Source: JAIXUI01 sp943373175 (GTDB lineage Bacteria > Bacteroidota > Bacteroidia > UBA7662 > JAIXUI01). From it: DNA of 64,000 bases. The position numbers were made by a program, and so were the translations under genes. The stretch covers positions 1 through 64,000 of the forward strand of contig CALSBM010000002.1 in NCBI GenBank assembly GCA_943373175.1. The letters run 5' to 3'. Positions within the stretch are counted from its first letter, which is position 1. Each line of letters begins with the position of its first letter. Shown one piece after another: positions 55,852 to 63,894 of this stretch. The notes under the pieces were generated by a model, which saw only the letters and a list, made by a program, of their open reading frames with translations, searched no databases and was not told the origin of the DNA.

Positions 55852-56550
55852 TTAACCACGCGGTTTTAAAGGACGTATTTCGATATCTACTGGTAAATAA
55901 TTGGTAGAAGTCTTAATCATCCAATCAAGCATTTGTCCTACTTCTACAGGATTCATCATATTAGGATGTGCGGTAATGGATTCGACCCGGTCGAAAAATG
56001 CTGTATTTACTGAACCGGGATAAACGCAACTCACTTTAATTCCAAACTCTCTCAGTTCCTTGTACAATGCGCTTGAGATTCCCGAAACAGCAAATTTAGT
56101 TGCGCTGTAGCCACTTCCCTGAACAACTCCATCTTTCCCAGCAATGGAAGCAATGTTGATGATATGTCCCGCTCCTTGAGCTTTCATTACCGGGACTAGG
56201 CAACGTATGGCGTACATCAATCCATGTACGTTCACATCAAACATTTCATGCCATTGCTCGATTGGTAGCTCTTCAACCCTACCAAACCACCCTAAACCGG
56301 CATTATTTATCAACCCATAAATTCTACCGTAAGTCAAGTGCTCCATCGTTAGCTTAAAAACCTCTTGAACAGAATGAAAATCAGAAATAGTACAGTTAAA
56401 ATGTTTAAGCGCTGGATGTTGAAATTCTGGTTCATTTCTGCTCCAACTTACCACTGAAAAGCCGCTCAATAATAGTGCTTTAGCGGTTTCAAGGCCAATG
56501 CCTTTGTTAGCACCGGTAATGACGATGGTGTCGCCTTTTTGTATAGACAT
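55852..56550 (-). CDS. Short-chain dehydrogenase/reductase
   Basis: 232 residues from the ATG at 56550. The TGANKGIG cofactor motif, NNAGLG, catalytic Ser in NIASIAG and YSATK (Tyr and Lys) make a complete classical SDR. It oxidises or reduces a carbonyl/alcohol with NAD(P); substrate unknown. A TAnnTTTG element 58 nt upstream (56608-56615) supports this start, since an in-frame start at 56610 would overlap it. It is divergent to the Cys/Lys-rich gene. Confidence 0.9.
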   Translation of the reverse strand: MSIQKGDTIVITGANKGIGLETAKALLLSGFSVVSWSRNEPEFQHPALKHFNCTISDFHSVQEVFKLTMEHLTYGRIYGLINNAGLGWFGRVEELPIEQWHEMFDVNVHGLMYAIRCLVPVMKAQGAGHIINIASIAGKDGVVQGSGYSATKFAVSGISSALYKELREFGIKVSCVYPGSVNTAFFDRVESITAHPNMMNPVEVGQMLDWMIKTSTNYLPVDIEIRPLKPRG

Positions 56551-56607
56551 GGTTAAAAGCTTGTTAATTATGGAGAAATTGAAAAAAACGTCTCTTTTGA
56601 GGCCGTA

Positions 56608-56615
56608 CAAAAATA
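56608..56615 (-). promoter_or_regulatory. -7 element TATTTTTG of the SDR gene
   Basis: An exact TAnnTTTG match on the minus strand, giving a leader of about 50 nt before the ATG at 56550. Confidence 0.45.
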
Positions 56616-56636
56616 AAATCTAAACTTCTCTTTCAT

Positions 56637-56644
56637 TAAATTTG
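56637..56644 (+). promoter_or_regulatory. -7 element TAAATTTG of the Cys/Lys-rich gene
   Basis: An exact TAnnTTTG match 18 nt upstream of the ATG at 56663. It is separated by 21 bp from the opposite-strand element of the SDR gene, so the two promoters overlap back to back. Confidence 0.5.
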
Positions 56645-56662
56645 TGTTGTAAACTTAACAAA

Positions 56663-56908
56663 ATGAAAAAATCACTTTTTGCACTTGCCCTTGCCGGTTT
56701 TCTGTTTGCCGGTCTTAACAATGCTAACGCTTGTGATGACAAAAAAGCAGCTTCTACAAAAGGCGCTAAAAAAGAGTGTAGCTCTTCTGACAAAGCATCT
56801 GCAACTGCTGCTAAGAAAGATGGCAAGACTGAAGGATGCGCAGACAGCAAAGAAGCTAAAAAAGGTGGATGTTGCTCTAAAGACAAAGCCGCTCCAGCTA
56901 AAAGCTAA
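56663..56908 (+). CDS. Small exported Cys/Lys-rich protein, unknown function
   Basis: 81 residues. The signal peptide is KKSLFALALAGFLFAGLNNANA. The predicted mature part (~58 residues) has 15 Lys and 5 Cys, including a CC pair, with many Ala, Ser and Asp; no aromatic or large aliphatic residues, so it is probably unstructured. Cys spacing (1, 16, 36, 47, 48) does not match a known motif. Metal binding or redox buffering in the periplasm is possible but not shown. I do not recognise the family. Confidence 0.75.
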   Translation: MKKSLFALALAGFLFAGLNNANACDDKKAASTKGAKKECSSSDKASATAAKKDGKTEGCADSKEAKKGGCCSKDKAAPAKS

Positions 56909-56988
56909 ATTCCTCTTTCTCCAAGATATGAAAGCCACTTCCGAGTGGCTTTCGTGCTTTTATGGCTTATTACAAGTTCATTTTTGGT

Positions 56989-56996
56989 TACATTTG
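56989..56996 (+). promoter_or_regulatory. -7 element TACATTTG of the dipeptidase gene
   Basis: An exact TAnnTTTG match that ends 7 nt before the ATG at 57004, implying a very short or absent 5' leader. Confidence 0.5.
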
Positions 56997-57003
56997 AGTT
57001 CCT

Positions 57004-58374
57004 ATGAAACATGTCAACGCGTATATCGCTGCTAACCAGGATCGATTTCTGGATGAGCTCTATGCCCTGCTTCGCATCCCTTCTGTAAGCGCAAATCCAG
57101 CCTACCGCGACGACGTTTTCCGTTGTGCTGAATTTGTTGCTGAAGCCATGAAAAGTGCTGGACTTGACGAAGTGGAAATTTGCCCGACGCCAGGCTTTCC
57201 TGTTGTGTATGGTGAAAAAATCTTGGATACTTCCCTGCCAACTGTTTTGATTTACGGTCATTACGATGTTCAGCCCGCTGAGCCTTTCGAGCTTTGGCAC
57301 TCACCACCTTTTGAGCCTACTTTGAAAGATGGCAAAATCTACGCTCGTGGAGCAGCCGATGACAAAGGGCAATTTTACATGCACGTAAAGGCTGTGGAAT
57401 TCATGCTTTCTACTCATTCGCTTCCATGCAATGTCAAGATGATGATTGAAGGTGAAGAGGAAGTTGGCTCTGACAATCTTGGGAACTTCTGCCGTGAAAA
57501 CAAAGAGAAGCTGAAGGCTGATGTAATTCTGATTTCCGATACCAGCATGGTTGCCAACGATGTCCCCTCTATTGATGTTGGACTTCGTGGTCTTTCTTAT
57601 TTGGAAGTAGAAGTTACCGGCCCAAACCGAGATTTACATTCAGGTGTATATGGAGGTGCAGTGGCTAATCCCATCAACACATTATGTAAAATGATTGCTT
57701 CACTAACCGATGAAAACAATCATATTACCATCCCCGGTTTTTATGATGAAGTTGCAGACGTTAGTGTGGACGACCGGAACGCTATGGCGCAGATACCCTT
57801 TTCAGAAGTTGACTATAAAACTGATTTGAATATTGCTGATGTTCAGGGAGAAGCTGGTTTTTCTACCATTGAACGCACTTCTATACGACCTACTCTTGAT
57901 GTCAACGGAATCTGGGGAGGTTATACCGGAGAAGGTTCCAAGACGGTACTTCCATCCAAAGCGTTTGCGAAAATCTCCATGCGGTTAGTGCCTAACCAAT
58001 CTTCTGACGAAATAACAGCAAAGTTCAAAAAGCACTTCGAAGCAATTGCTCCAAAAAGTGTTCGGGTAGAAGTTCGCCCACACCATGGCGGAGAACCAGT
58101 GGTAACCCCAACTGATTCTATTCCGTTCAAAGCTGCCGCCGCAGCCATGGAAACCACCTTCGGTAAGAAGCCTATTCCAACTCGTGGTGGAGGAAGTATC
58201 CCAATTGTAGCCTTGTTTGAAAAAGAGCTCAAATGTAAAACGGTTCTTATGGGCTTTGGGTTAGATTCGGATGCGTTGCATTCGCCAAACGAACACTACG
58301 GCGTTTTTAATTACTTGAAAGGGATTGAGACTATTCCATGGTTCTTTCAGCATTTCAGAGAAATGAACAAATGA
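57004..58374 (+). CDS. M20 family dipeptidase
   Basis: 456 residues. Metal-site motifs of the M20 family are in order: GHYDVQPAEP (His and catalytic Asp), RGAADDKGQ (bridging Asp), EGEEEVGS (catalytic Glu and metal Glu), SDTSM (metal Asp), HSG in the lid domain, and DALHSPNE (last His). It is a cytosolic di-zinc (or Mn) carnosinase-like dipeptidase; peptide preference is not visible. No signal peptide. A terminator follows. Confidence 0.93.
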   Translation: MKHVNAYIAANQDRFLDELYALLRIPSVSANPAYRDDVFRCAEFVAEAMKSAGLDEVEICPTPGFPVVYGEKILDTSLPTVLIYGHYDVQPAEPFELWHSPPFEPTLKDGKIYARGAADDKGQFYMHVKAVEFMLSTHSLPCNVKMMIEGEEEVGSDNLGNFCRENKEKLKADVILISDTSMVANDVPSIDVGLRGLSYLEVEVTGPNRDLHSGVYGGAVANPINTLCKMIASLTDENNHITIPGFYDEVADVSVDDRNAMAQIPFSEVDYKTDLNIADVQGEAGFSTIERTSIRPTLDVNGIWGGYTGEGSKTVLPSKAFAKISMRLVPNQSSDEITAKFKKHFEAIAPKSVRVEVRPHHGGEPVVTPTDSIPFKAAAAAMETTFGKKPIPTRGGGSIPIVALFEKELKCKTVLMGFGLDSDALHSPNEHYGVFNYLKGIETIPWFFQHFREMNK

Positions 58375-58389
58375 CAGAATAGCTAATTA

Positions 58390-58424
58390 AAAAAGAGCCG
58401 TCCGGAATTCAGACGGCTCTTTTT
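58390..58424 (+). terminator. Terminator of the dipeptidase gene
   Basis: Arms 58390-58402 and 58412-58424 pair fully around the GAGCCGTC/GACGGCTC core, 9-nt loop, with a T-run at the 3' end. Confidence 0.9.
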
Positions 58425-58461
58425 GTTTAGCAACTTCAACAAAAAACCGTGAGTAAATTTC

Positions 58462-58496
58462 AAAAAAAAGCCGCTAACAAGAATTTGTAAGCGGCT
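58462..58496 (-). terminator. Terminator of the thrS-infC-rpmI-rplT operon
   Basis: Arms 58469-58480 and 58485-58496 (AGCCGCTAACAA and its partner) form a 12-bp stem with one A-A mismatch and a 4-nt loop. On the minus strand it is followed by eight T residues. It lies 22 bp after the rplT stop. Confidence 0.88.
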
Positions 58497-58518
58497 AAAG
58501 GTTGCAGGTATTGACCGA

Positions 58519-58863
58519 TTAACGAACGGTATTGACTACAGTTTGAAAAGCAACTGGGTGATTCATGGCGAGGTCAGCGAGGACTTTACGATTGAGTTTC
58601 AGTTGTTTCTCATTGATTTTACCCATCAGTTGAGAATAAGAAAGACCTTCTTGACGAGCACCTGCGTTGATACGGGCAATCCAAAGAGTACGGAAGTGAC
58701 GTTTTTTGGTTTTGCGGTCACGGTAAGCGTAAACGCCTGCCTTTTCAACGGCATTTTTGGCGACCGTGTACACTTTAGAACGTGCTCCCCAATAGCCTTT
58801 GGCAAGGCGCATGATTTTTTTTCTGCGACGGCGGGAAGCCACGTGGTTGACGGATCTGGGCAT
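58519..58863 (-). CDS. rplT: 50S ribosomal protein L20
   Basis: 114 residues: RSVNHVASRRRRKKIMRLAKGYWGARSKVYTVAKNAV, then RFRTLWIARINAGAR-like core (RHFRTLWIARINAGA) and SYSQLMGKI. L20 is an early 23S-binding assembly protein. Last gene of the infC operon, 19 bp after rpmI. Confidence 0.97.
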   Translation of the reverse strand: MPRSVNHVASRRRRKKIMRLAKGYWGARSKVYTVAKNAVEKAGVYAYRDRKTKKRHFRTLWIARINAGARQEGLSYSQLMGKINEKQLKLNRKVLADLAMNHPVAFQTVVNTVR

Positions 58864-58882
58864 CTTCTAAAAATTTAAGGGT

Positions 58883-59083
58883 TTATTTTCCGATTGCGAG
58901 CAAACGTTTAACATTATCTTCCTGCGTGTGGTGAACCATAGCAGTGCGAACGAGGTTGCGCTTGCGCTTAGTTGATTTTTTAGTCAGGATGTGACTGTGG
59001 TAAGCGTGTTTACGCTTGATTTTGCCTGTTCCGGTAAGCGCGAAACGCTTTTTAGCACCGGAATTGGTTTTCATCTTGGGCAT
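58883..59083 (-). CDS. rpmI: 50S ribosomal protein L35
   Basis: 66 residues: PKMKTNSGAKKRFALTGTGKIKRKHAYHSHILTKKSTKRKRNL is diagnostic of L35. It lies 10 bp after infC and before rplT. Confidence 0.97.
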   Translation of the reverse strand: MPKMKTNSGAKKRFALTGTGKIKRKHAYHSHILTKKSTKRKRNLVRTAMVHHTQEDNVKRLLAIGK

Positions 59084-59093
59084 ATCCGTAGAA

Positions 59094-59645
59094 TTACTTG
59101 GTTTTCAATGATTTAGGAGAGATGAAGATGTGCATTCGTTTACCTTCGAGCTTAGGCATTTGTTCAAGTTTTCCTATTTCTTCAAGTTTTTGTGCAAACT
59201 GAAGCAACAGAAGCTCACCACGCTCTTTAAATACGATTGCTCGTCCTCTGAAATGAACGTATGCTTTAACTTTTGCTCCCTCAGTGAGGAAAGTCTCAGC
59301 ATGTTTAAGTTTGAAGTTAAAGTCGTGCTCATCGGTATTAGGGCCGAAGCGAATTTCCTTCACTACAGTTTTTACCGTATTGGCCTTTATTTCCTTTTCC
59401 TTCTTACGTTTTTCGTAAAGAAATTTAGAGAAATCGACTATTCTACAGACCGGAGGAAGTGCTCTGTCGGTAATGGTGACTAAGTCCAGACCTTGTTGGT
59501 CGGCCATAGCAATTGCTTTTTCAAGCGAGTAAACACCATTCTCTACATTTTCGCCTACAAGGCGTACTTCCGTAGCGGTAATCTGCTCGTTTATGGGCAG
59601 TTCGTATTCCGGTTTGACCACACGGGCCGGCTGTCTGGGTTTCAA
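59094..59645 (-). CDS. infC: Translation initiation factor IF-3
   Basis: 183 residues. The N-domain reads PINEQITATEVRLVGENVENGVYSL, the linker is basic, and the C-domain has VKEIRFGPNTDEHDFNFKLKHA and FRGRAIVFKERG. IF-3 binds the 30S subunit and checks the start codon-initiator tRNA pairing. The only fitting start is TTG at 59645: an in-frame TAA lies 9 nt upstream. This TTG overlaps the thrS stop as TTGA. A rare start codon on infC recalls the AUU autoregulation known in E. coli. Confidence 0.95.
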   Translation of the reverse strand: MKPRQPARVVKPEYELPINEQITATEVRLVGENVENGVYSLEKAIAMADQQGLDLVTITDRALPPVCRIVDFSKFLYEKRKKEKEIKANTVKTVVKEIRFGPNTDEHDFNFKLKHAETFLTEGAKVKAYVHFRGRAIVFKERGELLLLQFAQKLEEIGKLEQMPKLEGKRMHIFISPKSLKTK

Positions 59646-61582
59646 TTTCTGTTAATTTCCCTTTCTATTGAGTCGCGAACATACTGAACAAATTCCGAAA
59701 TGCTCATAGAGCCGAGGTCGCCCTCGCCCTGCTTTCGCACCGATACTCTTCGTTCACTTTGCTCTTTTTCACCGATTATAAGCATGAGAGGCACTTTTTG
59801 AATCTCCGCATCACGAATTTTCCTTCCGATTTTCTCGTCTCGATGGTCAGTGAAGCCGCGAATATCGTGATTAATAAGCTCTTTTAAAACTTCATCGGCA
59901 TAATCCCTAAATTTTTCGCTGATTGAAAGAATAGCATATTGTTCAGGAGCGAGCCAAAGCGGGAATTTTCCAGCGCAATGCTCAATTAAAACTGCAGTAA
60001 ATCTCTCAAGCGATCCAAAAGGCGCCCGGTGTATCATCACTGGACGGTGCTTCTGGTTATCAGCCCCTGTATATTCCAGTTCAAATCGCTCCGGCAGGTT
60101 GTAGTCCACTTGAATGGTGCCCAGTTGCCATTTCCTTCCCAGCGCATCCTTGACCATAAAATCGAGCTTAGGGCCATAAAATGCAGCTTCTCCCAATTCG
60201 GTTGTGGTAGTGAGGTTACGCTCAGCTACAGCGTCAATGATTGCCTGCTCGGCTTTCTCCCAAGCCTCATCAGTACCAATATACTTCTCTTTATTCTCCG
60301 GATCTCTAAGCGAAATCTGAGCGGTGAATTCAGTAAAACCCAGTGCATTGAAAACATAAAGTACGAGGTCTATCACCTTGATAAACTCGTCTTTCACTTG
60401 ATCAGGGCGGCAAAATAAATGTGCATCGTCTTGGGTAAAACCCCTGACTCGGGTTAGTCCATGAAGCTCGCCACTCTGTTCATACCGATAGACAGTTCCA
60501 AATTCAGCAAACCTTAGTGGCAAATCGCGGTAAGAACGAGGCCTCGTTTTATATATTTCGCAATGATGCGGGCAGTTCATGGGTTTCAGAAAATACTCTT
60601 CGTTCACATCTGGAGTTCGGATGGGTTGGAAAGAGTCTTTGCCATATTTCGCATAGTGCCCGGAGGTGACATACAACTCCTTGGAACCAATGTGCGGGGT
60701 TACTACCGGCAGGTAACCAGCTTTAAGCTGTGCTTTTTGAAGGAAGGCTATCAGACGTTCCCGCATCATAGCTCCTTTGGGCAACCATAATGGAAGACCC
60801 ATACCTACTTTTTCTGAAAATGCGAAAAGCTCAAGTTCTTTACCCAACTTACGATGGTCACGTTTTTTAGCTTCTTCCAGTAAATAAAGGTATTCCTTGA
60901 GTTCTTTTTTATCGGGAAATGTTACAGCGTAAATGCGTGTTAGCTGTTTGTTTTTCTCATTGCCCCTCCAATATGCTCCGGCGGTATTGAGCAACTTTAC
61001 GGCTTTAATGGACGAAGTGTTCGGGATGTGTGGCCCTTTGCATAAATCCACGAACTGCCCCTGTTGATAAAAGGTTATATCGCCATCCGTCAGGTCCTGA
61101 ATCAGTTCAATCTTGTAAGGGTCGCCCTTTTCGGTAAAATAACGAAGAGCATCCGCTTTGCTCACCTCAGTGCGCTCATAAGTGTTACCCTGAGCAGCGA
61201 GTTCAATCATTTTAGCCTCGATTTGCTCGAAGTCATCCGATGAAAAGGAATGATCTCCGAAATCGATATCGTAGTAAAATCCGCGTTCAATGGATGGGCC
61301 AATGCCTAATTTTATTCCGGGATAAAGTTCTTCGAGTGCTTCTGCCATTAGGTGAGCCGAAGAATGCCAGAAGGTTCTTTTGGCTTCTTCTTGCTCCCAT
61401 GACAGAAGTTCAAGGGTGCAATCCTCTAAGAGTGGGCGGAGTAAATCTCTTACTTCTCCATTGACTTTAGCCGCCAGCATTCGACGAGCTAAACCTTCGC
61501 TGATGCTCTTGGCAACATCAAGGGAAGAAGTTCCAGCCGGATATTGGCGTTTTGCGCCATCGGGAAGGGTAATTGTGATCAT
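59642..61582 (-). CDS. thrS: Threonyl-tRNA synthetase
   Basis: 646 residues. The order is a TGS domain (~1-60), an editing domain with HSSAHLMAEAL, a class II catalytic core with the zinc ligand stretch MNCPHHCEIYKTRPRSYRDLPLRFAEFGTVYR, motif 3 near HRAPFGSLERF, and the C-terminal anticodon-binding domain. It charges tRNA-Thr and edits misacylated serine. The start overlaps the upstream TPR gene stop as ATGA; the stop overlaps infC. Confidence 0.97.
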   Translation of the reverse strand: MITITLPDGAKRQYPAGTSSLDVAKSISEGLARRMLAAKVNGEVRDLLRPLLEDCTLELLSWEQEEAKRTFWHSSAHLMAEALEELYPGIKLGIGPSIERGFYYDIDFGDHSFSSDDFEQIEAKMIELAAQGNTYERTEVSKADALRYFTEKGDPYKIELIQDLTDGDITFYQQGQFVDLCKGPHIPNTSSIKAVKLLNTAGAYWRGNEKNKQLTRIYAVTFPDKKELKEYLYLLEEAKKRDHRKLGKELELFAFSEKVGMGLPLWLPKGAMMRERLIAFLQKAQLKAGYLPVVTPHIGSKELYVTSGHYAKYGKDSFQPIRTPDVNEEYFLKPMNCPHHCEIYKTRPRSYRDLPLRFAEFGTVYRYEQSGELHGLTRVRGFTQDDAHLFCRPDQVKDEFIKVIDLVLYVFNALGFTEFTAQISLRDPENKEKYIGTDEAWEKAEQAIIDAVAERNLTTTTELGEAAFYGPKLDFMVKDALGRKWQLGTIQVDYNLPERFELEYTGADNQKHRPVMIHRAPFGSLERFTAVLIEHCAGKFPLWLAPEQYAILSISEKFRDYADEVLKELINHDIRGFTDHRDEKIGRKIRDAEIQKVPLMLIIGEKEQSERRVSVRKQGEGDLGSMSISEFVQYVRDSIEREINRN

Positions 61583-62622
61583 GATTTTATTTCAGAAAGC
61601 CTGGCTTTTGCCAGTACATGTTTAGGATCTATTTCGAGTGTTTTTTGAAAGTCAAGTTTTGCTCTGCTTTTATCCCCTTTAAGTAAAAAGCAATATCCGC
61701 GATTAAACAGAGCATCTGCGTATAAATTATTGGCTTCCCAAGAACGGGAAAACCATTGAATAGCCTCATCAAGTTGATTTTGTCCTAATGCTATATATCC
61801 CAAATTAAACAACGCCAAAGGCTGAGTAGGTTGAAAGCGAATCAGTTCACGGTAAGTGTCTGCAGCTCGATCCAACTCCCCCTTACTTTGGTACCACATA
61901 CCAAGGGAGTACCACGCTTCGTCTCGGGTGCTGTCCATTCTTATGGCATTTTGAAAATAGCGGCTTGCCAGTGTATCCTTTTTCGCCGAATAGTAAAGTC
62001 CTAACTGGAGATATGCCTCGTAATACGAAGGGTCGAGTTCGAGGGCAGTTTGAAAACTCGACATAGATTTAACAGGATTCTTCTGTTCGAGATAAATCAT
62101 TCCCTTCCAATAATACCCTTCTGCAATAGTTGGATCGAGCTTAAGACCTTGATTGATTGATTGAAAAGCTAACTCGTACTTCCGATTATAATACAACCAT
62201 TCTCCTTTGCGGAGGTGAGCCAATGCAAACTTAGGATTGATCTTAAGTGCTTTATCTATAGCATTTTCTGCCTGAACCGGAGCGCCAAGCCGGACATTCA
62301 GGGTGTGCAAGGTGGTAAAGTAAGCCGCATTGAGTGTGTCGAAACGAAAAGCTATCTCTAAATCAGATAGTGCGCGTTTCCACTGACGGACTTTAATTAG
62401 CGCAAGCGCGCGGTTATGGTAATTTTCCGGATTCTCCGGGCTTTGATTGATGACCCTAGTCAGTTCCTTCAACTCATCATTGAGGAAAAGAATGCTATCT
62501 CCTGCAAGCGAATCATTAACGCTTACTTCCTTTTGATCTTTAGGCTGGCCGGAATTGCATGAGAAAAATCCAACAGCCAGAATGGCAGCAGGTATCCATT
62601 TAAAAAGAGAAGTAAACTTCAT
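61579..62622 (-). CDS. TPR-repeat lipoprotein
   Basis: 347 residues. A lipoprotein signal ending in VGFFSC (lipobox Cys at ~22) is followed by about eight tetratricopeptide repeats: NPENYHNRALALIKVRQWKRAL, FALAHLRKGEWLYYNRKYELAF, AEGYYWKGMIYLEQKNPVKSM, YYEAYLQLGLYYSAKKDTL, DEAWYSLGMWYQSKGELDRA, LALFNLGYIALGQNQLDEA, YADALFNRGYCFLLKGDKSRA. It is a membrane-anchored scaffold with unknown partners. Being first in the thrS-infC-rpmI-rplT operon is unusual for a surface protein. A TAnnTTTG lies 7 nt before the ATG. Confidence 0.88.
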   Translation of the reverse strand: MKFTSLFKWIPAAILAVGFFSCNSGQPKDQKEVSVNDSLAGDSILFLNDELKELTRVINQSPENPENYHNRALALIKVRQWKRALSDLEIAFRFDTLNAAYFTTLHTLNVRLGAPVQAENAIDKALKINPKFALAHLRKGEWLYYNRKYELAFQSINQGLKLDPTIAEGYYWKGMIYLEQKNPVKSMSSFQTALELDPSYYEAYLQLGLYYSAKKDTLASRYFQNAIRMDSTRDEAWYSLGMWYQSKGELDRAADTYRELIRFQPTQPLALFNLGYIALGQNQLDEAIQWFSRSWEANNLYADALFNRGYCFLLKGDKSRAKLDFQKTLEIDPKHVLAKARLSEIKS

Positions 62623-62629
62623 TAGGCGG

Positions 62630-62637
62630 CAAAATTA
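62630..62637 (-). promoter_or_regulatory. -7 element TAATTTTG of the TPR-thrS operon
   Basis: An exact TAnnTTTG match on the minus strand, ending 7 nt before the ATG at 62622, so the transcript would be leaderless or nearly so. Confidence 0.55.
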
Positions 62638-62756
62638 GGGTGATGAAACCGAGCATAAAAGCGTGAAGGTTAATAATATGCCGGAAAAACTCTCTCGCCA
62701 GACTGTTTCAACACTTTAATTTGATGCAAATGCTCATGTTGGAGCGTGTAGGTTTA

Positions 62757-62764
62757 TAGATTTG
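62757..62764 (+). promoter_or_regulatory. -7 element TAGATTTG of the propeller-protein gene
   Basis: An exact TAnnTTTG match 5 nt before the ATG at 62770. The in-frame GTG at 62764 overlaps it and is therefore not the start. Confidence 0.5.
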
Positions 62765-62769
62765 TGGCC

Positions 62770-63876
62770 ATGAAAAAACACCTAAGGCTCTTATTGATTC
62801 CGATAGCCTTTTACGGATTTGCATTTACAACAGGGCCTATCAATAAAACTTCTACTCCCGCCACTAACGGATCCGACAGTTTGTTGTATCCAGAAGAAAA
62901 GCACTTTAGTAATATCCGCCAATTGACCTCTGGAGGCGACAACGCCGAAGCGTACTGGAGTTTTGATAGCAGGCATTTAATTTTTCAATCCAACAATAAG
63001 CAATGGGGGGTGCAATGTGATCAGATTTTCCTCATCAAGGATGAAACGCCCGCCCCTGCCGATATTGCTCCTTCTATGCTAAGTAGCGGAAAAGGAAGAA
63101 CCACTTGTGCGTATTTTTTGCCCGGAAACAAATCTGTTTTGTTTGCTACAACCGAAGCAGGCGGTGCAGCTTGTCCGCCTGAGCCTCAGCGAAGAGCCGA
63201 TGGCAAATACCTGTGGCCTATTTATCCAAGCTTTGATATTGTAGTAACCAATTTGAAAGGCAAAGTTCAAAAAAAATTGACCAACCATCCCGGATACGAT
63301 GCTGAGGCTACTGTATCGCCGGATGGGAAGAAAATAGTTTTTACTTCTGATCGAAGTGGAGACCTCGAATTATGGACTATGGACATCAATGGGAAAAATC
63401 TTCGTCAGGTGACCAAGGGGCTTGGCTATGATGGAGGTGCTTTCTTCTCGCCTGACTCCAAAAGACTTGTTTTCAGAGCATCACGGCCTACTTCTGATTC
63501 TGAAATCAGTGAGTACAAAGCCTTGCTTAAAGAAGGTTTGGTTGCTCCTACTAGTATGGAAATCTACACTTGTAACTTAGATGGAAGTAAACTAAAACAG
63601 GTAACCCGCTTAGGCAAAGCCAATTGGGCTCCTTTCTTCCATCCGTCAGGGAAGAAAATTATTTTTTCATCCAATCATAAGAGTAAGCGTGGATTTCAGT
63701 TTAACCTGTTCATGATTAATGAAGACGGAACCGGATTGGAGCAAATTTCGTATGACAAGGTGTTCGATGCGTTTCCTATGTTTTCTCCTAATGGCAAAAA
63801 GCTGGTTTTTTCTTCGAACCGTAATAACAAAGGAACAAGAGATACCAACATTTTTGCAGTTGACTGGAAAGATTAA
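62770..63876 (+). CDS. Exported TolB-like beta-propeller protein (PD40 repeats)
   Basis: 368 residues. A signal peptide (KKHLRLLLIPIAFYGFAFT) precedes five WD40-like/PD40 repeats: EAYWSFDSRHLIFQSN; EATVSPDGKKIVFTSDRSGDLELWTMD; GAFFSPDSKRLVFRAS; APFFHPSGKKIIFSSN; PMFSPNGKKLVFSSNRN. Such propellers are the TolB fold; here no peptidase domain follows, so it is a stand-alone periplasmic or surface propeller, probably for protein interaction. Function unknown. Confidence 0.87.
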   Translation: MKKHLRLLLIPIAFYGFAFTTGPINKTSTPATNGSDSLLYPEEKHFSNIRQLTSGGDNAEAYWSFDSRHLIFQSNNKQWGVQCDQIFLIKDETPAPADIAPSMLSSGKGRTTCAYFLPGNKSVLFATTEAGGAACPPEPQRRADGKYLWPIYPSFDIVVTNLKGKVQKKLTNHPGYDAEATVSPDGKKIVFTSDRSGDLELWTMDINGKNLRQVTKGLGYDGGAFFSPDSKRLVFRASRPTSDSEISEYKALLKEGLVAPTSMEIYTCNLDGSKLKQVTRLGKANWAPFFHPSGKKIIFSSNHKSKRGFQFNLFMINEDGTGLEQISYDKVFDAFPMFSPNGKKLVFSSNRNNKGTRDTNIFAVDWKD

Positions 63877-63894
63877 AAAAGGCAAAAGAATAAG

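Noticed and set aside
56620..57307. Minus-strand ORFs overlapping the Cys/Lys-rich gene and the dipeptidase start
   Set aside because: They are antisense to genes with a signal peptide and M20 motifs and lack their own recognisable features.
62764..62769. GTG start for the propeller protein two codons upstream
   Set aside because: It overlaps the TAGATTTG promoter element; the ATG at 62770 gives a standard signal peptide.
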